The position numbers and the translations under genes were made by a program. DNA of 64,000 bases from Rhizobium ecuadorense (GTDB taxonomy: Bacteria > Pseudomonadota > Alphaproteobacteria > Rhizobiales > Rhizobiaceae), in contig NZ_LFIO01001164.1 in assembly GCF_001187535.1 (NCBI RefSeq), positions 1-64,000 of the forward strand, given 5' to 3'. Under the pieces are notes generated by a model. The model made no database searches. It had not been told where the DNA came from and saw only the letters and a list, made by a program, of their open reading frames with translations. Position 1 is the stretch's first letter. Each line of letters begins with the position of its first letter. Below are positions 35,300 to 44,059 of the stretch, in pieces.

Positions 35300-36747
35300 G
35301 CGGCGTCCTTCGTGGCTTTGTAGGCCGCGAGCGCTCGGTCGCGGGCGCTGGCATGGTCGACGATCGGTTTCGGATAGGTCTGCCCGAGGATGATGCCGGC
35401 CTCGTCGAGCGCGTTCTTCGGCGCCTCGAACGGTCGGTGGATGTATTTTGCCCCAAGCCGTTGCAGCTCCGGCACATGAGCTCTGACATAGTCGCCGTCG
35501 GGATCGAAAGTCTCGCCCTGCAGCATCGGATTGAAGATGCGGAAGAAGGGTGACGCGTCGGCTCCCGAGCCCGCCACCCACTGCCAGCTTGCCGCATTGT
35601 TGGCGGGATCGGCATCGACCAGCGTGTTGCGGAACCAGGCCTCGCCGCGGCGCCAGTCGATCATCAGATCCTTGATGAGGAAGGAGGCGACGATCATGCG
35701 CACCCGATTGTGCATCCAGCCGTGACGCCAGAGCTGGCGCATGCCGGCATCGACGATCGGGTAGCCGGTCATGCCGCGCCGCCACGCCTCGAAATCCCCG
35801 TCGTCGTTGCGCCATTTAAAGCCGTCGAAACGATCGTTCCAGTTCTCCGAGGCAAGACGCGGAAAATGGAAAAGCAGGTGGTAGGAGAATTCGCGCCAGG
35901 CGATCTCCTTGCGGAAATGCACGATGTCGGCCGCCGGCATCCGGTTCGACAGTCCGCGCGTCGCATCCCAGATGCGGGCAGGGGAGATCTCGCCAAGCGC
36001 CAGATGCGGCGACAGCATCGAGGTCGCCAGTTTCGCCGGATAGTCGCGGTTTTCCTTGTAGCCCTTGAGTTCGTCCTCGACGAAGACGCTGAGCCTCTCT
36101 CTTGCGCCTTGCTCGCCCGGCGTCCAGAGATCGGTAAAGTCCTTCGCCCAGTCCGGCTTCGTCGGCAACAGTTTCCAGCTCTTCAATGTTTCCGATGCCG
36201 GACGCTGCGCTGCCAGCCGCAGCTTCGCCGGCGCCTCCAACGGCGGCTCGGCTTCGCCCGCACCCTCCAGCGCGCGCCAGAATGGCGTATAGACCCGATA
36301 GGGAGTGCCGCTGCCGGTCATCAGCCTGGACGGTTCGTGCAGCAGCTGGCCGCCGAAACTTCTCGCCTCGATCGGCTGTTTTTCCAATTCCTGCTTGATG
36401 TGCTTGTCGACCGAGATGCCCGACGGATCGTATCGTCGGTTCCAGAAAACGGCTTCGGCACCGCTCTTTTTGATGACGGCGCGGAGCACATCGAGCGCAT
36501 CGCCGCTGGCAAACACCAGCCCGCCCTGCCGCTCGTGCAATGATCTATCAAGCGCTTCCAACGAATGATGCAGCCACCAGGCCTGCGCAGCGCCGAGCGG
36601 ACCCGTGCCGGCTGCCGTAGGCTCGTTGATATAAAGGGGGATGATCGGTCGCCCGGAGAGATGGGCGGCATGGAGGGCCCGATTGTCGTCAAGGCGCAAA
36701 TCCCTGCGAAACCATAAGATGACAGGTTTTAGCGTGTCCTTTGCCAA
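35296..36747 (-). CDS. phr: Deoxyribodipyrimidine photolyase
   Basis: Repairs UV-induced cyclobutane pyrimidine dimers using blue light, with FADH2 and an antenna pigment. The 483-residue protein starts with the photolyase alpha/beta domain (PVILWFRRDLRLDDNRAL) and ends with the FAD-binding helical domain: GEISPARIWDATRG near 250, WREFSYHLLFHFPR near 287-300, and MTGYPIVDAGMRQLWRHGWM near 327-346. This is the class I (CPD photolyase) pattern. It is the first gene of the minus-strand arm and is preceded by an ECF11-type promoter at 36782-36807, consistent with light/singlet-oxygen induction. Confidence 0.95.
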   Translation of the reverse strand: MAKDTLKPVILWFRRDLRLDDNRALHAAHLSGRPIIPLYINEPTAAGTGPLGAAQAWWLHHSLEALDRSLHERQGGLVFASGDALDVLRAVIKKSGAEAVFWNRRYDPSGISVDKHIKQELEKQPIEARSFGGQLLHEPSRLMTGSGTPYRVYTPFWRALEGAGEAEPPLEAPAKLRLAAQRPASETLKSWKLLPTKPDWAKDFTDLWTPGEQGARERLSVFVEDELKGYKENRDYPAKLATSMLSPHLALGEISPARIWDATRGLSNRMPAADIVHFRKEIAWREFSYHLLFHFPRLASENWNDRFDGFKWRNDDGDFEAWRRGMTGYPIVDAGMRQLWRHGWMHNRVRMIVASFLIKDLMIDWRRGEAWFRNTLVDADPANNAASWQWVAGSGADASPFFRIFNPMLQGETFDPDGDYVRAHVPELQRLGAKYIHRPFEAPKNALDEAGIILGQTYPKPIVDHASARDRALAAYKATKDAA

Positions 36748-36781
36748 TGAAGCCGTTCCCTGCTCTGTTTTTTCACCCTGC

Positions 36782-36807
36782 TACGGATGTACGGAACGCC
36801 CGGATCA
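36782..36807 (-). promoter_or_regulatory. ECF11 (RpoE/ChrR)-type promoter upstream of photolyase
   Basis: On the minus strand TGATCC (36807-36802) is followed after 16 bases by CGTA (36785-36782), 35-60 bases upstream of the phr start. It has the same elements and spacer as the promoter before the chrR-like gene. Confidence 0.7.
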
Positions 36808-36855
36808 AAAGTTTCATCCGGAGGGAAAGCTTTTCATCATGGTGGCGACGACCTG

Positions 36856-36883
36856 AAAAAGGCCGGCGTGAACCGGCCTTTTC
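36856..36883 (-). terminator. Rho-independent terminator of the 108-residue secreted-protein gene
   Basis: GGCCGG and CCGGCC flank a 6-base loop, with AAAA on one side and a five-T run on the other when read on the minus strand, about 50 bases after the stop of the gene ending at 36933. Confidence 0.8.
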
Positions 36884-36932
36884 CAAACGTGGCGCGCGTT
36901 CGCGCGACATATTTAGGGAGCGAAGGTGCCTG

Positions 36933-37259
36933 TCAATTGTCGTATTCGCGGCAGGCTTCGCTGATCGATGCGCCGCTCTGACCGCCGCGTGTGTCGACGC
37001 CGGACATCTGCTGCGGCATGCCGGGGCATTCCATCGTTTGCGGCTGGCCGATGCTCTGCGTGGTGGTTGGATCGACCGGCGCGACCTGCACCGGATACAT
37101 GCCGTTGTCACTGTTGGTGTAATCCGACGAATAGCTACCCGAACTCGGATCGGTCGAGCCGCCATTCGTCGGCCCGATCGGGTCGGGGTTCGACTGGGCA
37201 AAGGCCGACGATGCCATACCGATCGCGAGCAGCGAAGCGGCAATAAGGGACTTGGTCAT
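36933..37259 (-). CDS. Small secreted protein, function unknown
   Basis: A 108-residue exported protein with a clean Sec signal, MTKSLIAASLLAIGMASSAFA, cleaved after AFA. The mature part is Ser/Gly/Pro/Thr-rich and disordered-looking, with two Cys residues (in MECPGMPQQM and SEACREYDN) that could form a disulfide. It has its own terminator. Upstream at 37303-37327 the minus strand reads GGAAC-N16-AGTT, one mismatch from the EcfG-type consensus GGAAC-N16/17-CGTT, so general-stress control is possible. I do not recognise a family beyond similar rhizobial hypothetical proteins. Confidence 0.75.
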   Translation of the reverse strand: MTKSLIAASLLAIGMASSAFAQSNPDPIGPTNGGSTDPSSGSYSSDYTNSDNGMYPVQVAPVDPTTTQSIGQPQTMECPGMPQQMSGVDTRGGQSGASISEACREYDN

Positions 37260-37461
37260 GAGGATATCCTCCTTTGATTTTCATCTTGGGTGGCCCTCGG
37301 CTAACTGCCCGACGGATTCATTGTTCCAATATTTTGCGAAAAACTGCACGCGCGCCTTGCATGGTTACGCATAAACCTTAACCGGCGAAGCCGCTGGATC
37401 GTCGCTGCTGCCTGCCTTAGGGACATGGTGAAACGCTAGAAATCAGCAGCATGAGGCCGCT

Positions 37462-37779
37462 ATGTTCGTTTCCCCGCGCGAGGCCGCAGATATCGGTCTC
37501 CAGATTGCCCTCGCACTCGCCCTGACGGCAAGCGGCATGGCAATCGCATCCTCTGCCATGGGCGGCGAGAAGGCCGGTATCTCCGCGATCGACATCAGTC
37601 GCCCCTCGCTATGGACCGCCATACCCAAGCGCATCGATCCAACAACACAGGCCTACCTACGCGCCGACACTCCGGCCGCATTGGAACTCGCCGAAGGCGC
37701 CGATGACCTCTGCCACGACCCGATCGGCCTTCGCCTCTCCTGCGATCTGATTGCCTCCTCCGGCAAGGCGGCTTTTTAG
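37462..37779 (+). CDS. Hypothetical protein with a hydrophobic N-terminal segment
   Basis: A 105-residue frame starting MFVSPREAADIGLQI. The hydrophobic stretch LQIALALALTASGMAIASSA near residues 13-32 could be an uncleaved anchor or a poor signal peptide. The rest is soluble with two Cys (DLCHDPIGLRLSCDL), possibly disulfide-bonded if exported. The ribosome binding site is weak. No family is recognised and there is an antisense frame in part of it, so the call is tentative. Confidence 0.45.
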   Translation: MFVSPREAADIGLQIALALALTASGMAIASSAMGGEKAGISAIDISRPSLWTAIPKRIDPTTQAYLRADTPAALELAEGADDLCHDPIGLRLSCDLIASSGKAAF

Positions 37780-37870
37780 GGAAGGGAGTTTTGCAGCCGC
37801 TGCCTCTTGCTGTCGACGCTTGCAAAAGGCGGTGATTTGCCGTTTCATCGCGCGATACGACAACCATCCG

Positions 37871-38572
37871 ATGCTTTCCTTAAAGGATCCGCTTTTGTCC
37901 GTGCCGACGCCCCGTGGCTTCGAGAAGCCTTATGCCGCCTTCCTGTTCGATATGGACGGCACCATCCTCAATTCGATCAAAGCGGCCGAGCGTGCATGGA
38001 GCGACTGGGCAAGGCGTCACGGGCTCGATGTCGCCGGCTTTTTGCCGAAAATGCACGGATCGCGCGGCATTGACACGATCACCCGGCTGAACCTGCCAGG
38101 CGTCGATCCAGAAGATGAGGCGAGGCTGGTGACCGAGGCCGAGATCGCCGATGTCAGCGATGTCGTTCCCATTTCAGGTGCCGCGGCATTCCTGAGTTCG
38201 CTGCCGCCGGATCGCTGGGCGATCGTCACCTCCTCGCCGTTGCGTCTTGCCCGCCGGCGGCTGGAGGCGGCCGGCCTGTCGCTGCCGAAATTCATGGTGA
38301 CGGCGGAGGACGTCAAGGTCGGAAAACCCGACCCGCAATGTTATATTCTCGGCGCCGAACGCCTCGGCGTCAGCCCGCGGGACTGCCTGGTGTTCGAGGA
38401 TGTCGCCGCCGGCATTGCTGCCGGCGAGGCGGCGGGCGCCGATGTCATGGTCGTCACGGCAACCCATCATGACAAGATGGAAACGCCGCATCCGACCTTC
38501 GCATCCTATGACGAGATCTCGGTGCGCATCTCAGCCGACCATAAGATGTTCATCATGCCGAACGCGGCCTGA
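37871..38572 (+). CDS. HAD family hydrolase (phosphatase)
   Basis: A 233-residue haloacid-dehalogenase phosphatase. Motif I is FLFDMDGTILNS near residues 25-36 with the nucleophile DxD; motif II is VTSSP near 123; motif III KVGKPDP near 155-161; motif IV EDVAAGI near 177. The cap is of the small helical type (C1), as in beta-phosphoglucomutase and 2-deoxyglucose-6-phosphatase. The closest well-known relatives act on sugar phosphates; the substrate here is unknown. The start MLSLKDPL at 37871 begins just before the catalytic domain. It converges with nasA. Confidence 0.9.
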   Translation: MLSLKDPLLSVPTPRGFEKPYAAFLFDMDGTILNSIKAAERAWSDWARRHGLDVAGFLPKMHGSRGIDTITRLNLPGVDPEDEARLVTEAEIADVSDVVPISGAAAFLSSLPPDRWAIVTSSPLRLARRRLEAAGLSLPKFMVTAEDVKVGKPDPQCYILGAERLGVSPRDCLVFEDVAAGIAAGEAAGADVMVVTATHHDKMETPHPTFASYDEISVRISADHKMFIMPNAA

Positions 38573-38594
38573 CAGCAGCCGCGTTTCCGGCCTT

Positions 38595-41252
38595 TCACTC
38601 TGCGGCCGCGGCAAGACAGCGATCGATGATCCTGCCGATTTCGCCGCGGCAGGAGCCGCAATTGGTCCCGGCGCTCGTTTCCTTGCCGACCGCCTCGACG
38701 CTGTGGCATCCGCCACGCACGGCGGCAGCGATCTGATTGACTCCGACGCTGAAGCAGGAACAGACGGTGGCGCCCGGATCCGGCCTGCCGGCGCCGGGAC
38801 GACCTGCGACGAGCGCAAAGCGTTTCCTCAAATCACCATGCGCGACCGAGAGCTGCAAAATCGCCCAGTTGCGCGCGACGGCGACCGGTTCGCGGGCAAG
38901 GAACAGCGCGGCGAGCAGCGTCTCGCCGTCGAAGAAGGCGAGCCTGAGGTCGCCCGATTGCCGGTCGGCGTAACCCAGCGGTTCGATCTCATCGGGAATG
39001 GCGAAAACCGACCGGCACCAGGCCGTCCAGTCTTCGACGCTCCGGTCGAAGGCAAGCTCCAGCCGCCAGCCGCCCTCGGCTTTGGCCAGCGCCCAATAGG
39101 CCGCATCAGGTGCTACGGGTTTTGCCGATGAGACGGCGAAACCGTAATGGCTGGCGGGGAAGGACCGGACGGCGACGGCAACGTTCTTCGACGCCGGCTG
39201 GCCGGAAAAGGGATCGGTGATCGGCGCGACCACGGCGTCGATCCGCGCTTTTGCCGCGAACTGGTCGTTCCAGTGCATCGGCGCGAAGATGCCGCCGCGC
39301 GCCTGGCGATCGGTCACCAGCGCACGGACAATCGCCTTGCCGAACGGGCTGTCGATCTCGACGAGCCCGGCGCTCGATATACCGGTCTCGATAGCGTCGC
39401 GCGGATGGATCTCCGCAAAGGGTTCGGCGATATGGGCGGACAGCCGCGCGCTCTTCCCGGTTCGCGTCATCGTGTGCCACTGGTCGCGGATGCGCCCGGT
39501 ATTCAGCGTGAAGGGGAAGTCGGCATTGGTGCGGTCCGTTGCCGGCGGTTGCACCGCGACGAAGCGCGCCTTGCCGTCGCCATGGTAGAAACCGCCATCG
39601 GCGAAGAAGCGGGTGACGCCGGGTTCTGACCCTGCCGCCTGCGGCCATTGGAAGGGCGACAGCTGCTCATAAGCGGCGCCTGAGATATCGGCGCGGGCGC
39701 CGATGTCGAAATCGCGGCTGCCGTTGTTTTCGAAGGCGGACAGGGCGGCGTGTTCGGCGAAGATCTCGGCCGGCCTATCGAAATCGAAGGCGGCGGCAAA
39801 TCCCATGCGGCGTCCGACCTCCGCAAGCTGCCACCAGTCGGCTTTCCCGTCGCCGGGAATGCCGAGAAACGGCCGCTGCCTGGAAATGCGCCGCTCGGAA
39901 TTGGTGACGGTGCCGTCCTTCTCGCCCCAGCCGAGCGAGGGCAGAAGCACATTTGCATGCCGGGCCGTATCGGTCTCCTTCAGGATGTCGGAGACGACGA
40001 CGAAGGGACAGGCGGCGATCGCGCTTTCGACGCTGTTTGCATCCGGCATCGAGACGACGGGATTGGTGGCCATGATCCAGAGCGCCTTGATGCGCCCGTC
40101 GGCGACGGCGCGGAACATGTCGACCGCTTTCAAACCTGGTTTTGCTGCAATGACCGGCGATTTCCAGAAACGCTGCACCCGGTCGCGGTCATCCGCATTC
40201 TCGATCGCCATATGGGCGGCCAGCATATTGGCAAGACCGCCGACCTCGCGCCCGCCCATGGCGTTCGGCTGGCCGGTGAGCGAGAAGGGGCCCATACCAG
40301 GACGGCCGATGCGGCCGGTCGCCAGATGGCAGTTGAGGATGGCATTGACCTTGTCGGTGCCGGAGGAGGATTGATTGACGCCCTGGCTGTAGCAGGTCAC
40401 GACTTTTTGCGTCGTTTCGAACAGGCGGAAGAATTCCCGGATCTGCATGGCCGGCAGGCCGGTCCGTTCCAGCAGATCGTTGATATCGAGCGCTGCGGCC
40501 GCAGCAAAGGCGCCGGCAAAACCTTCCGTATGGGAGGCGATATAATTCTGGTCGATCGCAGGACTTGTCGCGAGATGGGCGAGCAGCCCCATGAACAGCG
40601 CGACATCGCCGTCCGGGCGGATGGCCAGATGCAGATCGGCTATATCGCATGTCATCGTCCGGCGCGGATCGATGACGACGATCCGCATGTTCGGCCGCGC
40701 CGCTTTTGCGGCGGCCAGCCGCTGGTAGATGACGGGATGACACCAGGCGAGGTTGGAGCCGGTGAGCACCACCAAATCCGCAAGCTCGATATCCTCATAG
40801 GTCCCTGGCACGGTATCGGCGCCGAAGGCGCGGCGATGGCCGGCGACCGACGAGGACATGCAGAGCCTGGAATTGGTGTCGATATTGGCCGAACCGATGA
40901 AGCCCTTCATCAGCTTGTTGGCGAGGTAGTAATCTTCGGTCAGCAACTGGCCGGAGACGTAGAAGGCAACGGAATCAGGTCCGTGTTCGGCGATCGTTTC
41001 GGAGAAACGCCGGGCGACCAGATCGAGCGCCTCGTCCCAGCCGCTGCGTGCGCCTGCGATCTCGGGATGGAGAAGCCGGCCGTCGAGATCGATGGTTTCG
41101 GCAAGCGCCGAGCCCTTCGAGCAGAGCCGGCCGAAATTCGACGGATGCTCGGGATCGCCTTTGACGCTAACGGCGCCCGCCTCGTCGACCGTGGCGATGA
41201 CGCCGCAGCCGACGCCGCAATAGGGGCAGGTGGTCTTGACTTCAGCCGCCAT
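38595..41252 (-). CDS. nasA: Assimilatory nitrate reductase catalytic subunit with C-terminal [2Fe-2S] domain
   Basis: Cytoplasmic molybdenum enzyme reducing nitrate to nitrite. The 885-residue protein starts with the [4Fe-4S] motif CPYCGVGC near residues 9-16, completed by CSKGS further on. It has the Mo-bis-MGD region (SSSVAGHRRAFG; GSNLAWCHPV) and the substrate-channel segment CYSQGVNQSSSGTDK near 289. The last ~70 residues form a BFD-like [2Fe-2S] domain, CSCFSVGV...CGSCRGEIGR, an electron-entry module found in proteobacterial NasA. The start overlaps the nirD stop in TAATG, so translation is coupled. It is the last gene of narK-nirB-nirD-nasA. Confidence 0.95.
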   Translation of the reverse strand: MAAEVKTTCPYCGVGCGVIATVDEAGAVSVKGDPEHPSNFGRLCSKGSALAETIDLDGRLLHPEIAGARSGWDEALDLVARRFSETIAEHGPDSVAFYVSGQLLTEDYYLANKLMKGFIGSANIDTNSRLCMSSSVAGHRRAFGADTVPGTYEDIELADLVVLTGSNLAWCHPVIYQRLAAAKAARPNMRIVVIDPRRTMTCDIADLHLAIRPDGDVALFMGLLAHLATSPAIDQNYIASHTEGFAGAFAAAAALDINDLLERTGLPAMQIREFFRLFETTQKVVTCYSQGVNQSSSGTDKVNAILNCHLATGRIGRPGMGPFSLTGQPNAMGGREVGGLANMLAAHMAIENADDRDRVQRFWKSPVIAAKPGLKAVDMFRAVADGRIKALWIMATNPVVSMPDANSVESAIAACPFVVVSDILKETDTARHANVLLPSLGWGEKDGTVTNSERRISRQRPFLGIPGDGKADWWQLAEVGRRMGFAAAFDFDRPAEIFAEHAALSAFENNGSRDFDIGARADISGAAYEQLSPFQWPQAAGSEPGVTRFFADGGFYHGDGKARFVAVQPPATDRTNADFPFTLNTGRIRDQWHTMTRTGKSARLSAHIAEPFAEIHPRDAIETGISSAGLVEIDSPFGKAIVRALVTDRQARGGIFAPMHWNDQFAAKARIDAVVAPITDPFSGQPASKNVAVAVRSFPASHYGFAVSSAKPVAPDAAYWALAKAEGGWRLELAFDRSVEDWTAWCRSVFAIPDEIEPLGYADRQSGDLRLAFFDGETLLAALFLAREPVAVARNWAILQLSVAHGDLRKRFALVAGRPGAGRPDPGATVCSCFSVGVNQIAAAVRGGCHSVEAVGKETSAGTNCGSCRGEIGRIIDRCLAAAAE

Positions 41253-41581
41253 TATTCAGCCGCCATCAACAGGCTTTCCAGCGCGATGAAGAGGGCGCCG
41301 TCCTCGTTGCGGACCGGTATTGTGCGCACCTCGCCCTGGTCGGCGCCGAGCGCCTTGCCGGTTTCCAGCGAGATCACCCAATTGTGCAGCGGGCAGGTGA
41401 CGGCCTTGGCATGCACGATGCCCTGGGAGAGCGGGCCGCCCTTGTGTGGGCAGTGATCCTCGATGGCAAACACCTCGTTTTCGGCCGTACGGAAGACGGC
41501 GACCTTGCCCTGCGGCGTCTTCACACAGCGCGCGCCGCGCAAGGGAATATCGGAGATGTCACCGATTGCGATCCAATTCAT
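41252..41581 (-). CDS. nirD: Nitrite reductase small subunit (Rieske)
   Basis: A 109-residue Rieske-type ferredoxin that docks to NirB and passes electrons for the six-electron reduction of nitrite to ammonium. The cluster motifs are CPHKGGPL and CPLHNWVISLETGKA; in NirD the Rieske Cys/His pairs are C-x-H and C-x2-H, and both are present. I chose MNWIAIG at 41581 because AAGGAG lies 7 bases upstream; the ATG at 41587 is too close to that site. It sits 10 bases after nirB and overlaps nasA by one base. Confidence 0.93.
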   Translation of the reverse strand: MNWIAIGDISDIPLRGARCVKTPQGKVAVFRTAENEVFAIEDHCPHKGGPLSQGIVHAKAVTCPLHNWVISLETGKALGADQGEVRTIPVRNEDGALFIALESLLMAAE

Positions 41582-41591
41582 GTCCATCTCC

Positions 41592-44042
41592 TTATTCGGC
41601 AGCCTGCGGATAGCCGATCGTCGCCATCGGCTTGAACTCGTGCTTGTCCTTGCCGGAAACACGCTCCGACCAGGGATCGACCTGGGCAAATTTCTGGCTG
41701 AAGACGAAGCGCTCGTAGTAGGCTTTGCGCTTTTCGGCATCGCCCATGATCTGGCGGCGGATTTCCTCCAGGCCGACGCGCTTGGCCCATTTGTAGATGC
41801 GCTCGAGATAGCGGGCCTGTTCCCGATACATCTGCGTCAGCGCCACGATATGCTCCAGCGCTTCGTCCTCGGTCTTCACGAGGCCGAGCACCTCGGTGCC
41901 CTTAATGTCGAGACCGGCGGCACCGGCGAAATGGATTTCGAAACCGGAATCCACGCAGATCACGCCGATATCCTTGCAGGTTGCTTCGGCGCAGTTGCGC
42001 GGGCAGCCGGACACGGCCAGTTTCAGCTTGGCCGGGGTCCATGAGCCCCACATGAATTTCTCGATGCGGATGCCGAGACCGGTGGAGTCCTGGGTGCCGA
42101 AGCGGCACCAGTCCGAGCCGACGCAGGTCTTCACGGTGCGCAGGCCCTTGGCATAGGCCTGGCCGGAGACGAAGCCGGCCTTGCCGAGATCGGCCCAGAC
42201 GGCGGGCAGATCTTCCTTCTCGATGCCGAGCAGGTCGATACGCTGGCCGCCCGTCACCTTGACCATCGGGATTTCGAATTTGTCGACGACATCGGCGATG
42301 GCGCGCAGCTCGTTCGAATTGGTGACGCCGCCCCACATGCGGGGAACGACGGAGTAGGTACCGTCCTTCTGGATGTTGGCGTGGACGCGCTCATTGATGA
42401 AACGCGACTGGTAGTCGTCGGCATATTCGTCCGGCCAGTCGCAGACCAGGTAATAGTTGAGCGCTGGCCGACACTTGGCGCAGCCGCAGGAAGTCTTCCA
42501 TTCCAGTTCCTGCATGACGGCAGGGATGCTCTTCAGCCCCTTCGCCTTGATCAGGCGGCGAACATCGTCATGGCCAAGCTCGGTGCAGGTGCACATCGGC
42601 TGCACGGCAGCCGGATTGTAGCCGTCGCCGAGCGTCAGCGCCATGAGTTGCTCGACAAGGCCGGTGCAGGAGCCGCACGAGGCGGACGCCTTGGTATGGG
42701 CGCGCACGTCGTCGAGCGACGTCAGTCCCTTGGCCGTGATCGTCGAGGTGATTTTGCCCTTGCATACGCCGTTGCAGCCACAGATTTCCGCGTCATCCGG
42801 CAAGGCTGCAACGGCCGCCATAGGGTCCAGCGGCGACCCTCCCTGATAGGCCTGTCCGAAGATCAGCGTCTCGCGCATCTCCGAAATATCGGTCGCCTTC
42901 TTCTTCAGGTCGTTGAACCAGGCGCCGTCGGCGGTCTCGCCGTACAGCACGGTGCCGATGATCTTGTTGTCCTTTAGCACCAGGCGCTTGTAGACGCCGG
43001 CTGAAGCATCGCGCAGCACGATCTCCTCGCGGTCGTCGCCGTCGGCGAAATCGCCGAGCGAATAGAGTTCAATGCCGGTGACCTTGAGCTTGGTCGGCGT
43101 GTCCGCATGCACGAAAGCCGGCGAACGGTCGTCGCAGAGATGCGCTGCGGCAATGCGGGCCATCTCGTAGAGCGGCGCGACGAGGCCGTAGACCATGCCG
43201 CCCACCTCAGCGCATTCGCCGAGCGCAAAGATATCGCCATCCGAAGTCTGCATGCCGGCATCGACGACGATGCCGCGATTGACCGCAAGGCCGGCGTCCT
43301 TCGCCAGGCCGACACTCGGACGAATGCCGACGGCCATGACGACGAGCGTCGCCGGGATGATGCGGCCATCGTCGAGTTCGATGCCCTCGACCTTGCCGTT
43401 GCCGACGATCGCCTTGGTATTGGCCTTGCAGATGACCTTGATGCCGCGTTCCTCGACCGCCTTCTGCAGCAGGTAGCCGGCGGCGGGATCGAGCTGGCGC
43501 TCCATCAGCGTCGGCATGACGTGCAGCACGGTGACGTCCATGCCGCGCTGGGCAAGGCCGGCCGCCGCTTCGAGCCCAAGCAGACCGCCACCGATGACGA
43601 CGGCCTTTTCGCGCGACTGAGCGGCAAGCAGCATCGCCTGCACGTCGTCGAGATCGCGATAGGTGATGACGCCGGGCAGATCCTTGCCGGGAACCGGGAT
43701 GATGAAGGGCACGGAGCCGGTGGCGATCACCAGCTTGTCGTAGCTTTCGGTGACGCCGTGGTCGGAAGTGACGGTCTTGGCGACACGATCGATGTTGACG
43801 ATCTTGTGGCCCTTGTAGAGCATGATGCCGTGCTTGATGTACCAGCCGTCACCGTGAATGATGATCTGCTCGTAGTCCTTTTCTCCGGAGAGAACCGGCG
43901 ACAGCATGATGCGGTCGTAATTGACGCGCGGCTCGGCATTGAAGATCGTAACTTCATAGCGTCCGGGCGCGCGTTCGAGGAGGTGCTCCAGCATGCGCCC
44001 GGGCGCCATGCCATTGCCGATGATGACGAGTTTTTCTGTCAT
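41592..44042 (-). CDS. nirB: Nitrite reductase [NAD(P)H] large subunit
   Basis: Siroheme flavoprotein that reduces nitrite to ammonium in the cytoplasm. The 816-residue protein has the FAD motif LVIIGNGMAPGRMLEHL at the N-terminus, a second NAD(P)H Rossmann segment AVVIGGGLLGLEAAAGLAQ near residues 145-163, two BFD-like [2Fe-2S] stretches (CGCNGVCKGKI, CGSCTGLVEQ) in the middle, and the C-terminal sulfite/nitrite reductase module with SGCPRNCAEATCKDIG carrying the [4Fe-4S]-siroheme Cys. The order is that of canonical NirB. It follows narK by 17 bases and precedes nirD by 10. Confidence 0.96.
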   Translation of the reverse strand: MTEKLVIIGNGMAPGRMLEHLLERAPGRYEVTIFNAEPRVNYDRIMLSPVLSGEKDYEQIIIHGDGWYIKHGIMLYKGHKIVNIDRVAKTVTSDHGVTESYDKLVIATGSVPFIIPVPGKDLPGVITYRDLDDVQAMLLAAQSREKAVVIGGGLLGLEAAAGLAQRGMDVTVLHVMPTLMERQLDPAAGYLLQKAVEERGIKVICKANTKAIVGNGKVEGIELDDGRIIPATLVVMAVGIRPSVGLAKDAGLAVNRGIVVDAGMQTSDGDIFALGECAEVGGMVYGLVAPLYEMARIAAAHLCDDRSPAFVHADTPTKLKVTGIELYSLGDFADGDDREEIVLRDASAGVYKRLVLKDNKIIGTVLYGETADGAWFNDLKKKATDISEMRETLIFGQAYQGGSPLDPMAAVAALPDDAEICGCNGVCKGKITSTITAKGLTSLDDVRAHTKASASCGSCTGLVEQLMALTLGDGYNPAAVQPMCTCTELGHDDVRRLIKAKGLKSIPAVMQELEWKTSCGCAKCRPALNYYLVCDWPDEYADDYQSRFINERVHANIQKDGTYSVVPRMWGGVTNSNELRAIADVVDKFEIPMVKVTGGQRIDLLGIEKEDLPAVWADLGKAGFVSGQAYAKGLRTVKTCVGSDWCRFGTQDSTGLGIRIEKFMWGSWTPAKLKLAVSGCPRNCAEATCKDIGVICVDSGFEIHFAGAAGLDIKGTEVLGLVKTEDEALEHIVALTQMYREQARYLERIYKWAKRVGLEEIRRQIMGDAEKRKAYYERFVFSQKFAQVDPWSERVSGKDKHEFKPMATIGYPQAAE

Positions 44043-44059
44043 ATTTCCAAGTCCTTAGA

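Noticed and set aside
35300..35815. N-terminal extension of the amine oxidase
   Set aside because: It overlaps the C-terminal half of photolyase and encodes Arg/His-rich shadow sequence; the ATGA overlap at 35296-35299 sets the start.
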